Assembly (NCBI GenBank): GCA_021787035.1
Contig: JAJYMM010000155.1
Coordinates: 1 to 47,184, forward strand
Source: Actinomycetes bacterium
GTDB taxonomy: Bacteria; Actinomycetota; Acidimicrobiia; Acidimicrobiales; Palsa-688
Direction: 5' to 3'
Length of the DNA: 47,184 bases
The position numbers and the translations under genes are program-made. How positions within the stretch are numbered: position 1 is the first letter of the stretch; the number at the start of each line of letters is the position of its first letter. Shown here piece after piece: positions 16,703-26,144 of the stretch. The notes beneath the pieces are model-generated. The model was not told the DNA's origin. It saw only the letters and a program-made list of their open reading frames with translations, and did no database searches.

Positions 16703-18055
16703 CTACGTGGGCGCGGCCGTGGTGCGAGCCGCGCCTGGGCTACAAAGCCAGTCGAGCGTCACGGCGGCGGTCCAGGACTGGCGTAGGCTGCCCAAAGGCT
16801 CGCCCGTAAAGGGTTCGTAGTACTCGGCGAAGTCGAGGCCGTCGAGTTGTTCCAAGCTCGGTCCGCGAAGGTGCCCGGCTGCCTCGTGCTCGCCGGCGCG
16901 CTCGAGCGCCCATCCGAGCAGCCATGACATGCAAGGCCACACGGGCCCCCGCCAATAGCTGCGGGGCCGGAAGTCGGCCGAGGCGGGGCTCGTGCTCGGA
17001 GGGACGGGCCAGCGAAGGCCGGGGTAACCAGCCCAGCGGGGCCCGAGCAGCTCCAAGAGGAGCTTCTTTCGGAGCTCTACGGGTGCGCCGCCTGCGATGA
17101 GGGGGGAAAAGCCGGCGATCGTCTCGGTCGAGAGCTTTTGGCCCGTCCGGAGGTCGAGGTCGGTGGCGAGGCCTGTCGCTCTGTCGGCTTGCCGTTGGAC
17201 GGCGTCGCGCGCTTCGTCGCGCCAGCGCTCTGCCCGCAACCGGTCAGCCGCGCTCGCTCCGGCCTGCTCGGCGAGGTTTGCGAGGTCTTCGTTGGCCGCT
17301 GCGAAGATGGCCGTGAAAAAGACGTCGCCGACCCGGAAGCTGGACGACCTGGTCAAGATGGCTTGGTCGTAGCCCGCCTGGCGGGCTTCCTCCACCAACC
17401 ACAGGTAGCGGTCGTACTCCTGGTCGGTGGGCCGGGTCCCGGGGTCTGCCACGTGCTTGACGTCGCGCCTTTGGTACGGAGGCAGAGACCGCCCCACTTG
17501 CACGTTGCTATAGGCGACGTCCCAACGGGGCGAGTTGTCCATGCCGCTCTCCCAGCCATGGAGGATCGTCACGAGGCCGCTCGTCGGGTCAACCCGCTGA
17601 TCGGCCAGGAACTGGTGCCAGGCCATGAGCTTGGGGAAAAAGCCCTGGAGCCACTCGAGCGCCGAGTGCAATTGCTCGTGGCCTTGGTGCCGGGCGGCCT
17701 CCACGACGGCTCTCGCCGCAACGGCGTGCAGGGGTGGCTGGCAGAGCCCGCTCGTCTGTGGTTCGTCTGGCGCGGAAGGGCTGAGCGCGGCGCAGCCCCA
17801 CCGGTCTGGGCCAGGGAAGTAGTCCTCGGCAGCAGGGTCGAAGACAATGTGAGGGACCATGCCGTTGGCCCACTGGCCCGCGAAGAGGGCGTCGAGGTTG
17901 CGCCGGGCCAAGGAAGCGTTCAGCTGCGCCAGCCCAATGGCTATAAATGCGGTGTCCCAGCTCCACTGGTGAGGGTAAAGGTCGGGCGCTGCCTTCACGA
18001 CCTCGTCCCCGTGACGGGCGTTCGCGCCGAGTACCTGCCCGGCGCGCGCTGCCAT
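16703..18055 (-). CDS. GH63-like glucosylglycerate/mannosylglycerate hydrolase
   Basis: 450 residues from ATG 18055, which has AAAGG 8 nt upstream. The open frame runs back to 18493 but is antisense-like over the LacI gene; GTG 18076 is another possible start. (alpha/alpha)6-barrel enzyme of the MGH1-like group: YPHQWSWDTAFIAIG (about 27-41), GQWANGMVPHIVF, the acid-bearing WESGMDNSPRWD (Asp about 173) and the late EYYEPFTGEPLG carrying the second carboxylate. These match mycobacterial glucosylglycerate hydrolase and mannosylglycerate hydrolase landmarks. No signal peptide. Beside an alpha-mannosidase, an alpha-mannosyl-glycerate substrate is plausible but unproven. Confidence 0.8.
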   Translation of the reverse strand: MAARAGQVLGANARHGDEVVKAAPDLYPHQWSWDTAFIAIGLAQLNASLARRNLDALFAGQWANGMVPHIVFDPAAEDYFPGPDRWGCAALSPSAPDEPQTSGLCQPPLHAVAARAVVEAARHQGHEQLHSALEWLQGFFPKLMAWHQFLADQRVDPTSGLVTILHGWESGMDNSPRWDVAYSNVQVGRSLPPYQRRDVKHVADPGTRPTDQEYDRYLWLVEEARQAGYDQAILTRSSSFRVGDVFFTAIFAAANEDLANLAEQAGASAADRLRAERWRDEARDAVQRQADRATGLATDLDLRTGQKLSTETIAGFSPLIAGGAPVELRKKLLLELLGPRWAGYPGLRWPVPPSTSPASADFRPRSYWRGPVWPCMSWLLGWALERAGEHEAAGHLRGPSLEQLDGLDFAEYYEPFTGEPLGSLRQSWTAAVTLDWLCSPGAARTTAAPT

Positions 18056-18125
18056 CAACACGGCCTTTTGTCCCACGCCGTCGGCGCTCAACGGTAACCA
18101 GCTTCGGCATCGGTTCGGATAAACA

Positions 18126-18161
18126 CGTGACCAGTATTGCCGCTGGAGATCGTGGCCAGTA
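18126..18161. repeat. Direct repeat CGTGRCCAGTA upstream of the GH63-like gene
   Basis: CGTGACCAGTA (18126-18136) and CGTGGCCAGTA (18151-18161) differ at one base and are 25 bp apart, in the 137-bp gap between the LacI gene and the hydrolase gene. They could be paired regulator sites; evidence is only the repeat. Confidence 0.3.
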
Positions 18162-18192
18162 CGGGGGCCCACGAGCCCTCGGTGTGGAGGGC

Positions 18193-19281
18193 CTAAGTAG
18201 GAAGTGAGATGGCGGTCGTCTTGTCCCCCCCGGAAGAGGCGCGCACCACGAGCTCGGGCTCGAAGCGCACCGAACGGTGCTCGTGCTCCTCCCCGCTCAC
18301 CTCTTCCAGGAAGAGCATGGCCGCTGACGCTCCGAGCTCGTACTTCGGCTGGCGTACGGAGCTGAGGGCAGGGGAGAGCATGGCTGCGAAAGCGACGTCG
18401 TCGTAGCCGACCAGGGCAACCTCGCCGGGGACGGCGATTCCGGCCGCGGTCAGGCCCCTGAGCACGCCTAGTGCAAGCAGGTCGTTGGCGCACATGACAG
18501 CCGTTGGCCGGGGTATGGAGGCGAGTAGTCGCTCAACAACCTTTTCACCTTGCTCCACGCTCAGCGCAGGGACCGTGATCTCTACCATGGCGCGCTCAGG
18601 ACGGAGCGAAGCGTGGCGGAACGCCTGCCGTGCCCCCTGACGGCGGTCCGCACACTGCCTGATGGAAAGGGGGCCGTTTACGAAGGCGACCACTGTGTGC
18701 CCGAGGGCTATCAGGTGGCTGGCCGCCAGCTCGCCGCCACGGACGTCGTCGACGGTGACCGAACAGAGCCCGAGGCCGCCGGCATCCCGGTCGAGGAGCA
18801 CGGTGGGGATGCCGCGGGCGGCGAGGGCCGCCAAATCCTTCAGGTCTCTTTCGACAGGTGTTGTCAAGAGGCCGTCCACGCGGTGCTCCTCCAGGGCGCG
18901 CAAGTAGCGCCTCTCCTGGTCGGGGGACTCGTCGCTGGAACAGACCATCAACACGTAGCCCTTGTCTCGCAACACTGCCTCGGCCCCCTTCACCATCTCG
19001 GCAAAAAAGGGGTTGGCAAGGTCGAGGAGGAGGACGCCCACCGTGAGGCTGCGGCCCACCCGCAGCTGGTGCGCCGCGGTACTCCGGACGAAGCCAGTCC
19101 TGGCAATCGCGTCGAGCACCCTCAGGCGGGTCGGTGCCGCTACGACGGTTGGGTTGTTGAGGACGTTGGAGGCCGTCCCGAGCGAGACACCTGCGAGGCG
19201 CGCTACGTCGCGGATCGTAACCCTTGCGTTCCGGAGCGCCGGGCTGCTGTCGGCTGCTTGACAGTCGGCACACACGCTCAT
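18193..19281 (-). CDS. LacI-family transcriptional regulator
   Basis: 362 residues from ATG 19281. The helix-turn-helix VTIRDVARLAGVSLGTASNV begins near residue 21 and is followed by the hinge and the sensor domain (SLTVGVLLLDLANPFF, later VALVGYDDVAF). An unusual leader MSVCADCQAADSS with a Cys-x-x-Cys pair precedes the DNA-binding domain. No good ribosome site. It lies between the GH92 gene (31 bp upstream) and the GH63-like gene on the same strand, so it is probably autoregulated with them. Confidence 0.9.
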   Translation of the reverse strand: MSVCADCQAADSSPALRNARVTIRDVARLAGVSLGTASNVLNNPTVVAAPTRLRVLDAIARTGFVRSTAAHQLRVGRSLTVGVLLLDLANPFFAEMVKGAEAVLRDKGYVLMVCSSDESPDQERRYLRALEEHRVDGLLTTPVERDLKDLAALAARGIPTVLLDRDAGGLGLCSVTVDDVRGGELAASHLIALGHTVVAFVNGPLSIRQCADRRQGARQAFRHASLRPERAMVEITVPALSVEQGEKVVERLLASIPRPTAVMCANDLLALGVLRGLTAAGIAVPGEVALVGYDDVAFAAMLSPALSSVRQPKYELGASAAMLFLEEVSGEEHEHRSVRFEPELVVRASSGGDKTTAISLPT

Positions 19282-19312
19282 AACTTAGCCGGCGGCCATC
19301 CTTTGAAACGGT

Positions 19313-22300
19313 TCACAGCTGAGTAGGAGGAAGGGAAGGATGGCGGCGCGGGCTTTGCCCTTGCCGCCTCGGCGTTGTTGGTGCGGCTTTGGTCGTGCCG
19401 ATGGCGAAAATGTGGAGCTCGCCAGCGCCCGACGAGGGCGGCGGTAAGGTGACCGACGCGAGCCTCTTCGCGGGGTTGACGGGGACCGAGGCCTCGAACA
19501 GGTAGGTGCTCAGTACCTCTCGAGTGCCAACCGTATTGTTGCGGTAGGGGATCTTGGCGACCTGAACGTTTCCATAAGGCGACGTCAAGCCCCCTTCGTG
19601 TGCCCAATCGCCAAGACCTAGAAGCGCTCGGGTCGAGGTGCCGTCCGAATAGTTCAGCCTTAGTGCCCCGCTAAGAGGGCCATAGGAAGCCGAGCCCAGG
19701 AAGCCGACCTGGGTCGTGCCGGCGGCGGCGTCAACGGTGATCGTCTGGCCCGCAGCCACGACGTTGTCGGGGTGGCCGGCTTCGGATTGCCAAACAAAGG
19801 AGATCCCGTTGACTGCCAGCGTGCCTCCCGCTGTTAGGCCGTGAGCCGCAAGTTGTCCAGCCGGATAAGTGTTGCCGTCACCGTCGAAGTTCCCGGCCGC
19901 GGGGTTGCTGCCATCTGTGATGCCGTTGTTGTCGAACGCGTCCAGGATCGAGCCTTTCGGCGCAACCACGACGGGCAAACGGATGGGTTGCAGGGCGTTT
20001 CCGCGTGACGACAGGTAGACGGTCTGGGTTGTGAACCCGACCGAGGCACCAGAGCTGGCATCCAGTTGGAGGTCGGCGTCAACCCGTCCGTCGGGTGGCA
20101 ACATCACGGTGGCTCTCCTAGGCCCAACAGCCTGCGTGAGGGCGGCCGCGCGTTGCGTGCCAGGGGCTCCGGCGGCCAAAAGGCCCAGAGTGAGACCGCT
20201 GCCCGTAGTGGCGGTTGCCGTAAGGGTGACGCGTTGTGGCTGGCTGGTCATGTTTTGGAGCGCGATCGGGACTATAACCGTGCTGCCGGGCGCGACTCGC
20301 GCCTCGCTGGTGCTCGCCGAGCCGACGGCTACGGCTTCACCCATAGGAAAGGACGGCGGGGCATCGCTGGGCTTCGCGCCCCACTCGCGGTCAGGGGTGG
20401 CCCCCAGGACATAGTCCATTACCGTCACCGCGCCAGCAGGGCCACCCGGAGCTGCCGGGAGGCCGTTCGCCTGTCGGCCCGGCAACGCCGGTGCGCTAGG
20501 CACACTCGTGAAGGCGGGTGACGTCCGGGCGGCTCGGCCGATCAGGTACGAAAGCGGGACCCAGGTGTCCTGGGTCAGCCTGCCGTTTATTGTAAGCGAA
20601 TGTACGTAGGGATCGGTTTCGGAGGCGTTTTTGGCCGAGATGACCGTCGTGTGCCCGTGGAGGTGCAACACTGTGTATGGGAAGAGCGGGCTGGCGAGCG
20701 TGAGGTATGGGACCCCTGGGGTCTCGGGGTACATGCCGAGCATGCCCCAGAGCTCCCAGGAACTGAGAGCCCCAAGGTCGTCGTTGCCGGGCTCACCCCC
20801 AGGGCTGTCCGAGTAAACCGTGTCGATTATGGCACGTACTGTCTTTTGTGCGAGGTACGGGGCACCCGCGTAGTCGTACACCCACGGCGTCTCGAGGTCG
20901 GTTTCGTTGCCGGCGTAATAAAACGGCGACGACTCTGACAGGTTGTAATGCCTAAACAGAGAGTTGAGGCGAGCGACCACCGGCGCGTTACCCCCAATTC
21001 CGTCTATGAGTGCCGCTAGGTTTTGAGGGGCCAAGAAGTTGTACTGGCTTGCATCCCCCTCCTGGAAGCCCGAAGGGCCGCTGCCGTTTAGTTCGGCGAT
21101 AAGGGCGGAGCCGCTAGGGAATGCGCCGTTCGCGCCACGAGGCAGGATGTAGCCATTGGCAGGGTCGAAGAGGTTTTCCCAGTTTTGTGCCCGCCTCATG
21201 AAAGTCTGGTACGTGCTCACCTGCCCGAGGCCGCTAGCCAGTTGGGCTATGGCGAAATCGTCCTCCGCGTACTCTTCGGTCAAAGATGCGCCATTGGGCA
21301 CGGACGAGAGGCAACATCTGATGGTGTTGGGTACGTAGCCAAGCCGTAGTTCGGGGGAAAGGCCCGGCCTCTCCATGTAGTAGCCCTGTCCCAAGTTGGA
21401 GCTTCCCTGGGACGCGGTGGCACCATGCACCATCGCTTGGAGGGCCAGCTCAGCCTCTGTCCCGGTGAAGCCTCCGGCTCCAAAGGCATAACCCTCTGCC
21501 AGGATGGGGTCGGAGGAATCGCCGCCCATGGCCCTTGTGTAACCGGCGACCACTGGCCAGACCGGCAGCCACCCGCCCTGCTCTTCGTCGCGCACGAGCG
21601 AAGCCATCATCTGGCCTGCGGCGCTCGGGTCGAACATCGTGACGAGCGGGATTTCCGAACGGTAGATGTCCCAGCCCGAGAAGCTCGAGTACTGCGCTTG
21701 ACCGGGCCGGAGCGTGTGGACATGGCCGTCAAAGCCTGGGTACTGGCCATTGTCGTCGGAAACGAGAGCGGGTTGTTGGAGGGAACCGTAAAGTGCTGTG
21801 TAAAAATTAGCTTCGTCAGCGGTCGTGCCGCCCCCGATCTGGGCTTGGCCAAGGATGTTGTCCCAAGCCCTCGTCGCGGCGCCGGCCACGCCAAGGTAAT
21901 CCCAGCCTGACTGCTCTGCCGCCAGGTTGGCTTCGGCGTTAGCGACGCTGACGAACGAGATGGCAACCTTCATTTGCACGGCGGTGGCCGTCGTGGGGGT
22001 ACCGAAGCCGACCCAGGCGCCTGTATTGACGCCGACGGCGGTGGTGGAGCCCGCGCTCGCCGCGGAGTCGTCCCAGGTGCCGTAGGAGCTGAAAGGGTGT
22101 TGGAACTCGGCTGCGTAATAAACGGTGTAGCGATTGGGCCCCCCGCAGAACCCCCCCGTCGTTGCCGAACCGGTGACCGTGGTGTCGCCGACGATATTGG
22201 TGGAAGAAGCGCTGTTTGCGTCCTGGCTGTCGCCCGACTTGAACAGCACGCTAGCCGGCGTGCCAGGTGGGAACGTAAATTCGCCGATGCCGGTGCGCAG

Positions 22301-22888
22301 GGTTACGGCGACCTTGACGTCGACCGTGCCCGAGTTGTTCCTGAGCCCGACTTGGTACCTGCCCGGTGATGCCGACTCGTCGGCGTGCGAGAAGCTTTCC
22401 GTTGCGCCCTTCAGCCCTGCGGGCGTTGATGGGAGCGTTCCTGTAAGCGGCAATATGGGTATGTCCCCGTCTATCCCGCACCCCGGTCCAGAGGCGTGCG
22501 TGAGGCTGAGGCCTATCGTCTTGGTGTCCGTGTAGTTGTAGCCGCCTCCATGGGGACGTGAGGGCGTGTCCGGGCTCCACACGATCATGCCAAAAGGGAG
22601 CGAGGCGCCCGGGTACATATGCACGCCGCCGGTCGTGCCGCGGAAGGTGTTGACCAGGTCTGCTGGGTGCGTTACGAGCTTCACCCCGGGTGGGGGGGCG
22701 ACGGTCGGGGGGCCGTTGAGGCTGCCACTTCTTCTTGGTGGCCCCGTGGTCAGGGTGGACCGTGACCTGACAACGGCCGAGCCAAGTGCCGTCGCAAGGG
22801 GCAGCACTGCTAGGAATATTGCCAACAGCGTTCGCGCCGAGCGAGGGGTAAGCCTGCGACCGCTATTCCAGGCAGATGTGCTGGGCAC
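19313..22888 (-). CDS. Secreted glycoside hydrolase family 92 alpha-mannosidase
   Basis: 1191 residues from GTG 22888, chosen because GGGAGG lies 7 nt upstream; the frame's TTG at 22915 has none. Signal peptide about 1-40 (RSARTLLAIFLAVLPLATAL). The GH92 region (about 75-790) shows YPGASLPFGMIVWSPDT, GCGIDGDIPI, SSFSGWDIYRSEIPL, the substrate loop WVYDYAGAPYL and the catalytic segment GNDDLGALSSWELWGMLG with its Asp pair. A NEW3-like domain and a C-terminal beta domain (DAFDNNGITDG onward) follow, possibly carbohydrate-binding. It should release alpha-linked mannose from glycans outside the cell in a calcium-dependent reaction. It is considerably longer than the usual 750-residue members. Confidence 0.92.
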   Translation of the reverse strand: MPSTSAWNSGRRLTPRSARTLLAIFLAVLPLATALGSAVVRSRSTLTTGPPRRSGSLNGPPTVAPPPGVKLVTHPADLVNTFRGTTGGVHMYPGASLPFGMIVWSPDTPSRPHGGGYNYTDTKTIGLSLTHASGPGCGIDGDIPILPLTGTLPSTPAGLKGATESFSHADESASPGRYQVGLRNNSGTVDVKVAVTLRTGIGEFTFPPGTPASVLFKSGDSQDANSASSTNIVGDTTVTGSATTGGFCGGPNRYTVYYAAEFQHPFSSYGTWDDSAASAGSTTAVGVNTGAWVGFGTPTTATAVQMKVAISFVSVANAEANLAAEQSGWDYLGVAGAATRAWDNILGQAQIGGGTTADEANFYTALYGSLQQPALVSDDNGQYPGFDGHVHTLRPGQAQYSSFSGWDIYRSEIPLVTMFDPSAAGQMMASLVRDEEQGGWLPVWPVVAGYTRAMGGDSSDPILAEGYAFGAGGFTGTEAELALQAMVHGATASQGSSNLGQGYYMERPGLSPELRLGYVPNTIRCCLSSVPNGASLTEEYAEDDFAIAQLASGLGQVSTYQTFMRRAQNWENLFDPANGYILPRGANGAFPSGSALIAELNGSGPSGFQEGDASQYNFLAPQNLAALIDGIGGNAPVVARLNSLFRHYNLSESSPFYYAGNETDLETPWVYDYAGAPYLAQKTVRAIIDTVYSDSPGGEPGNDDLGALSSWELWGMLGMYPETPGVPYLTLASPLFPYTVLHLHGHTTVISAKNASETDPYVHSLTINGRLTQDTWVPLSYLIGRAARTSPAFTSVPSAPALPGRQANGLPAAPGGPAGAVTVMDYVLGATPDREWGAKPSDAPPSFPMGEAVAVGSASTSEARVAPGSTVIVPIALQNMTSQPQRVTLTATATTGSGLTLGLLAAGAPGTQRAAALTQAVGPRRATVMLPPDGRVDADLQLDASSGASVGFTTQTVYLSSRGNALQPIRLPVVVAPKGSILDAFDNNGITDGSNPAAGNFDGDGNTYPAGQLAAHGLTAGGTLAVNGISFVWQSEAGHPDNVVAAGQTITVDAAAGTTQVGFLGSASYGPLSGALRLNYSDGTSTRALLGLGDWAHEGGLTSPYGNVQVAKIPYRNNTVGTREVLSTYLFEASVPVNPAKRLASVTLPPPSSGAGELHIFAIGTTKAAPTTPRRQGQSPRRHPSLPPTQL

Positions 22889-22932
22889 CGTTCGACCTCC
22901 CGCCTGTAATGACAACTATGCCCGTGAGACGG

Positions 22933-22971
22933 AACCGCCCCTCGCGCCCGGACTGGGCGCGGGGGGCGGTT
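22933..22971 (-). terminator. Strong hairpin terminator of the ABC importer operon
   Basis: A 17-bp stem, arms 22933-22949 and 22955-22971, with one G-T pair and loop GGACT. It lies 26 bp after the binding-protein stop at 22997 and before the GH92 gene on the same strand. Confidence 0.65.
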
Positions 22972-22996
22972 GATGTTCCGGCTCGAAGCTCAGCGT

Positions 22997-24034
22997 TTAG
23001 AGCGACGTCTTGTAGATGTACTTGGCGATGGCGGGGTTGTTGATGTCTTGGGTTGTCATGACCACGTTGGGGAGCAGGACTTGTTTCTTCGGTATGAGGT
23101 TCTTCTTGCCCGTCAGGTAGTCGTAAGCGTACTGGACTCCGAGCTTGCCCTCTTGGGCAGGGTTTTGAGCGACGAGGATGTTGATGACGCCTTGGCGAAG
23201 GAGCTTGACTTCGGACGGCTCGGCATCATAGCCGGCAACGAAGATCTTGCCCTTGTCGCCCGAAGCGGCCACGCCGTCGCCGGCGCCTTGGGCCGAATAG
23301 AGGTTCGTGCCAAAGATCCCGACCAGGTTTGAGTGGGCGAGGATCAATGCCCGAGCCTGTGATTCGGCTGTGGTCTGGCTGTCATTGTCGTACTCGGTCG
23401 CGACCACCTTCATGTGAGGGTACTTCTTCATCTGGGCGAGGAAGCCCTCTTGGCGTAGGTCCGTGGTGGAGACGCCCTTTTCGACGTTGATCACGGCAAC
23501 GCCACCCTTGTAGTGGGCGGCGGCAGCTATAGCCTTGGCGGCTGCCTCCCCACCCTGGAAGTTGTCCGAACTGACGGCGCCTGCCAGTATCGATTGGTTT
23601 GCGAGAGTCGTGTCAACCGTGATGACGGGGATGCCTGCCTTCACGTAGGCGTCGATCGGCTTGAACAGTGCCTTGGAGTCAGTCGGCGCGATGAGCAACG
23701 CGCTCGGGTGGGTTGCCAGTGTTGCGTTGACGATTGGCGTCTGGAGAGTCGTGCTCCACGTGGTCGCGCCTTTCCATATTAGGTTGACGCCCAGTTTCGC
23801 CGCCTCGGCTTTCGCTCCGATGCCCATGGTGATGTAGAAGGGGTCAGTGGTAAGCCCAGGGATCAGCACGACGTTGTACTTGGGTGCTGCGTGCTTGGTA
23901 GTAGCGCTGGCGGCCGCGGTCCCAGCACCTGTTACCCCAGATGCCAACGCGGTGGCGGCCAATAACGCCGCTGCGCCGGAGCCCGCGGCGCGGTAGCGCC
24001 ATCCCCTGTTCCTAAGTGGGTTTCGCATTCTCAT
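22997..24034 (-). CDS. ABC transporter sugar-binding protein (RbsB type)
   Basis: 345 residues from ATG 24034, with GGAGGGAAGG just upstream; the frame extends to 24082 without support. Signal peptide about 1-45: basic start, then AAALLAATALASGVTGAG, ending AAASA with no lipobox Cys. The mature domain opens with YNVVLIPGLTTDPFYITMG, typical of the ribose/autoinducer-2 group, with ALLIAPTDSKAL, IPVITVDTTL and FVAGYDAEP. It should deliver a small sugar or polyol to the permease and ATPase encoded upstream. Last gene of its operon. Confidence 0.9.
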   Translation of the reverse strand: MRMRNPLRNRGWRYRAAGSGAAALLAATALASGVTGAGTAAASATTKHAAPKYNVVLIPGLTTDPFYITMGIGAKAEAAKLGVNLIWKGATTWSTTLQTPIVNATLATHPSALLIAPTDSKALFKPIDAYVKAGIPVITVDTTLANQSILAGAVSSDNFQGGEAAAKAIAAAAHYKGGVAVINVEKGVSTTDLRQEGFLAQMKKYPHMKVVATEYDNDSQTTAESQARALILAHSNLVGIFGTNLYSAQGAGDGVAASGDKGKIFVAGYDAEPSEVKLLRQGVINILVAQNPAQEGKLGVQYAYDYLTGKKNLIPKKQVLLPNVVMTTQDINNPAIAKYIYKTSL

Positions 24035-24101
24035 TGTTTCCTTCCCTCCTGTGTGTTTTCCTGCACGCGCTGAGCGTTGCACCCAGCTCGTCCGACAGGT
24101 C

Positions 24102-25157
24102 TTACCGCTCGGCTAGGCGTAACCTCACCTGGTCGAGCGCTACCGCGGCAACGATGATGACCCCAGTCGCGACCTCAGTCCAAGAGCCGTTGACGTTGAC
24201 CAGTACCAGCCCGGTTACGAGCAAGGAGATGATCATCGTGCCGACGAACGTCCCGAGCATGTGACCGCGACCGCCGAAGAGGCTGGCCCCGCCGATCACG
24301 ACCGCTGCGATTGCGTCGAGCTCGTCGTTTTGGCCCGAGAGCGGGTTGGCTACATTGAAGTTGGCCATAACCATCATCCCGGCCAATCCCGAGAGCAGCC
24401 CCGAGATCGTGTACACCAGCACAATGTGACGGTCCACATTGATGCCGGCCCGGCGTGCCGACAAGCCATTGCTCCCTATGGCGAAGGTCCGTAGCCCGAA
24501 ACGGGTGCGGTGCAATAGAAGCCCGAAGCCCACGGTAACGACGACCGCCACGAGGAACGTGGTGTATACCCAACCACCGATGGCGCTGGTGCCGATCGTC
24601 CCGATCTGGGGAGGCAGGTTGGACACCTCCGTCCCGCCGTTTATGAGCGAGGGCGCTGCTCCGATGGCGGTCAAGCTCCCTAGGGTGACGATGAAAGGCG
24701 GCAGCTTGAGCCGCGTGATGAGGAAGCCATTACCAAAGCCGATCAAAGCTCCGAGCACGAGAGCTACCAAGAAGCCCGCGACGGTGGTGACGACGTTGCC
24801 CTCGTGAGAGTTGAGCATGGATTGCATGACGGCGCCGGACACCATGCCAGTGAAACCGAGGATGGCCCCATCGGAGAGGTCGATGCCACCGGTGAGGATC
24901 ACGAACAACTGACCGGCCGCGAGCAGCAGGAACTGGACGGAATAGTTGGAGATGCTGAGCCAGGCATCCTTGGTGAACAGCTGCGTGTTTAAGAGCCCGA
25001 AGACGAGCACCATGAGGCCGAGGACGCCCACTATCCACACATCGCCGATCCGGTCGACGACGCCTATCCACGCCGGGCGCTCTTCGCCTCGTCTGGCTAC
25101 GCGAGGTGAGGCGGCGGTGCCTGGCGGCGAGAAGGCGGGCGGGAGCTTGACAGGCAC
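24102..25157 (-). CDS. ABC transporter permease (RbsC type)
   Basis: 351 residues from GTG 25157, which has GGGGGG 8 nt upstream; a GTG at 25223 in the same frame would overlap the ATPase gene by 29 bp. About ten hydrophobic segments. The hallmark LTGGIDLSDGAILGFTGM follows the second segment, and AAVVIGGASLFGGRGHMLGT is near the end. It forms a homodimeric channel for the binding protein and the single-domain ATPase that flank it. Confidence 0.88.
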   Translation of the reverse strand: MPVKLPPAFSPPGTAASPRVARRGEERPAWIGVVDRIGDVWIVGVLGLMVLVFGLLNTQLFTKDAWLSISNYSVQFLLLAAGQLFVILTGGIDLSDGAILGFTGMVSGAVMQSMLNSHEGNVVTTVAGFLVALVLGALIGFGNGFLITRLKLPPFIVTLGSLTAIGAAPSLINGGTEVSNLPPQIGTIGTSAIGGWVYTTFLVAVVVTVGFGLLLHRTRFGLRTFAIGSNGLSARRAGINVDRHIVLVYTISGLLSGLAGMMVMANFNVANPLSGQNDELDAIAAVVIGGASLFGGRGHMLGTFVGTMIISLLVTGLVLVNVNGSWTEVATGVIIVAAVALDQVRLRLAER

Positions 25158-25194
25158 TACGAGGACCCCCCAGGCCTGTTTAGGAAAGTCGAGC

Positions 25195-26040
25195 TCATGG
25201 GGTCTTGGTCCCCAAGGCGGCACCAGTGATCCAGCTCACGATGTCGTCCACGGTGCTGTCGTCGCGCTGGAGGTTGGCCACGACCTGACCTTGGAATAAC
25301 ACGATCACGCGTTTGCAGAGCCGGTAGACCTGCGGCAGGTTGTGGCTGATGAGCAAAACAGGTACGCCCTGGCCGGCAACTGATTCAACTAGCTGGCCGA
25401 CCCGCTCCTGCTGCTCGACGCCAAGTGCCGCGGTAGGTTCGTCCATGAGGACGACCTTGGACCCCCAAGCGACTGCCCTACCGACGGCGATGGCTTGGCG
25501 CTGGCCACCCGACAGCCGCCCGGCGAGGGAGTTGACCGAGTCGATCCGTATACGTGTGCGGTCGAGGTCCGCCTGTGCCTCTTTGGCCATGGTCTTGCGG
25601 TCGAGCCAGCCGAACCACCTGAGGGGCCCTTTCACCGACCGTTCGCGCCCGAGGAAGATGTTTGCCCAGACAGAGAGGTCTGGCGCCAACGCCAGATCCT
25701 GGTAAACCGTCTCGATCCCGAGGCGGCGGGCTTCAAGCGAAGACGAGAAGGTCACTCTTTTGCCTTCGACGGAGATCGTCCCGGCGTTGGGCTGGAGGCC
25801 GCCCGAGATGATGTTGACCAGCGTCGACTTGCCGGCCCCGTTGTCACCGACGAGGCCCACTACTTCGCCTGGGTAGATCTCGAGGTCTACGCCTCGGAGC
25901 GCTTGGACTGACCCGAAGTGCTTGGTGATGCCGCGGACTGCGATTGTGGGGACCACTCCGCTGGCGCCGCTTCTGGGTGCCGGCGCGGCGCCGTTGGAAG
26001 ATCCGGCGTCGGTCCCCCCTGGTAGCTCCTGGTCCTCCAA
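25195..26040 (-). CDS. Sugar ABC transporter ATP-binding protein, single domain
   Basis: 281 residues from TTG 26040, supported by AGGAGG 7-8 nt upstream. A 28-residue Ser/Gly/Ala/Pro-rich leader precedes one nucleotide-binding domain: Walker A GDNGAGKST (65-73), signature LSGGQRQAIA, Walker B KVVLMDEP and H-loop LISHN. Close to RbsA/FrcA halves. First gene of the importer operon, divergent from the LacI-kinase operon and sharing its control region. Confidence 0.9.
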   Translation of the reverse strand: MEDQELPGGTDAGSSNGAAPAPRSGASGVVPTIAVRGITKHFGSVQALRGVDLEIYPGEVVGLVGDNGAGKSTLVNIISGGLQPNAGTISVEGKRVTFSSSLEARRLGIETVYQDLALAPDLSVWANIFLGRERSVKGPLRWFGWLDRKTMAKEAQADLDRTRIRIDSVNSLAGRLSGGQRQAIAVGRAVAWGSKVVLMDEPTAALGVEQQERVGQLVESVAGQGVPVLLISHNLPQVYRLCKRVIVLFQGQVVANLQRDDSTVDDIVSWITGAALGTKTP

Positions 26041-26144
26041 CTGCCCCCTCCTGGCACCTTTACCTGGCGGGCGATCACCGTAGCACCATCCAACCGATGG
26101 GTTGTGGTCACCGCGACGCTAGGGCGAGCAATGGCGGCCGAGCA

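Noticed and set aside
18056..18493. N-terminal extension of the GH63-like gene
   Set aside because: Arg-rich, antisense-like over the LacI gene on the same strand, while the family fold starts near 18055.
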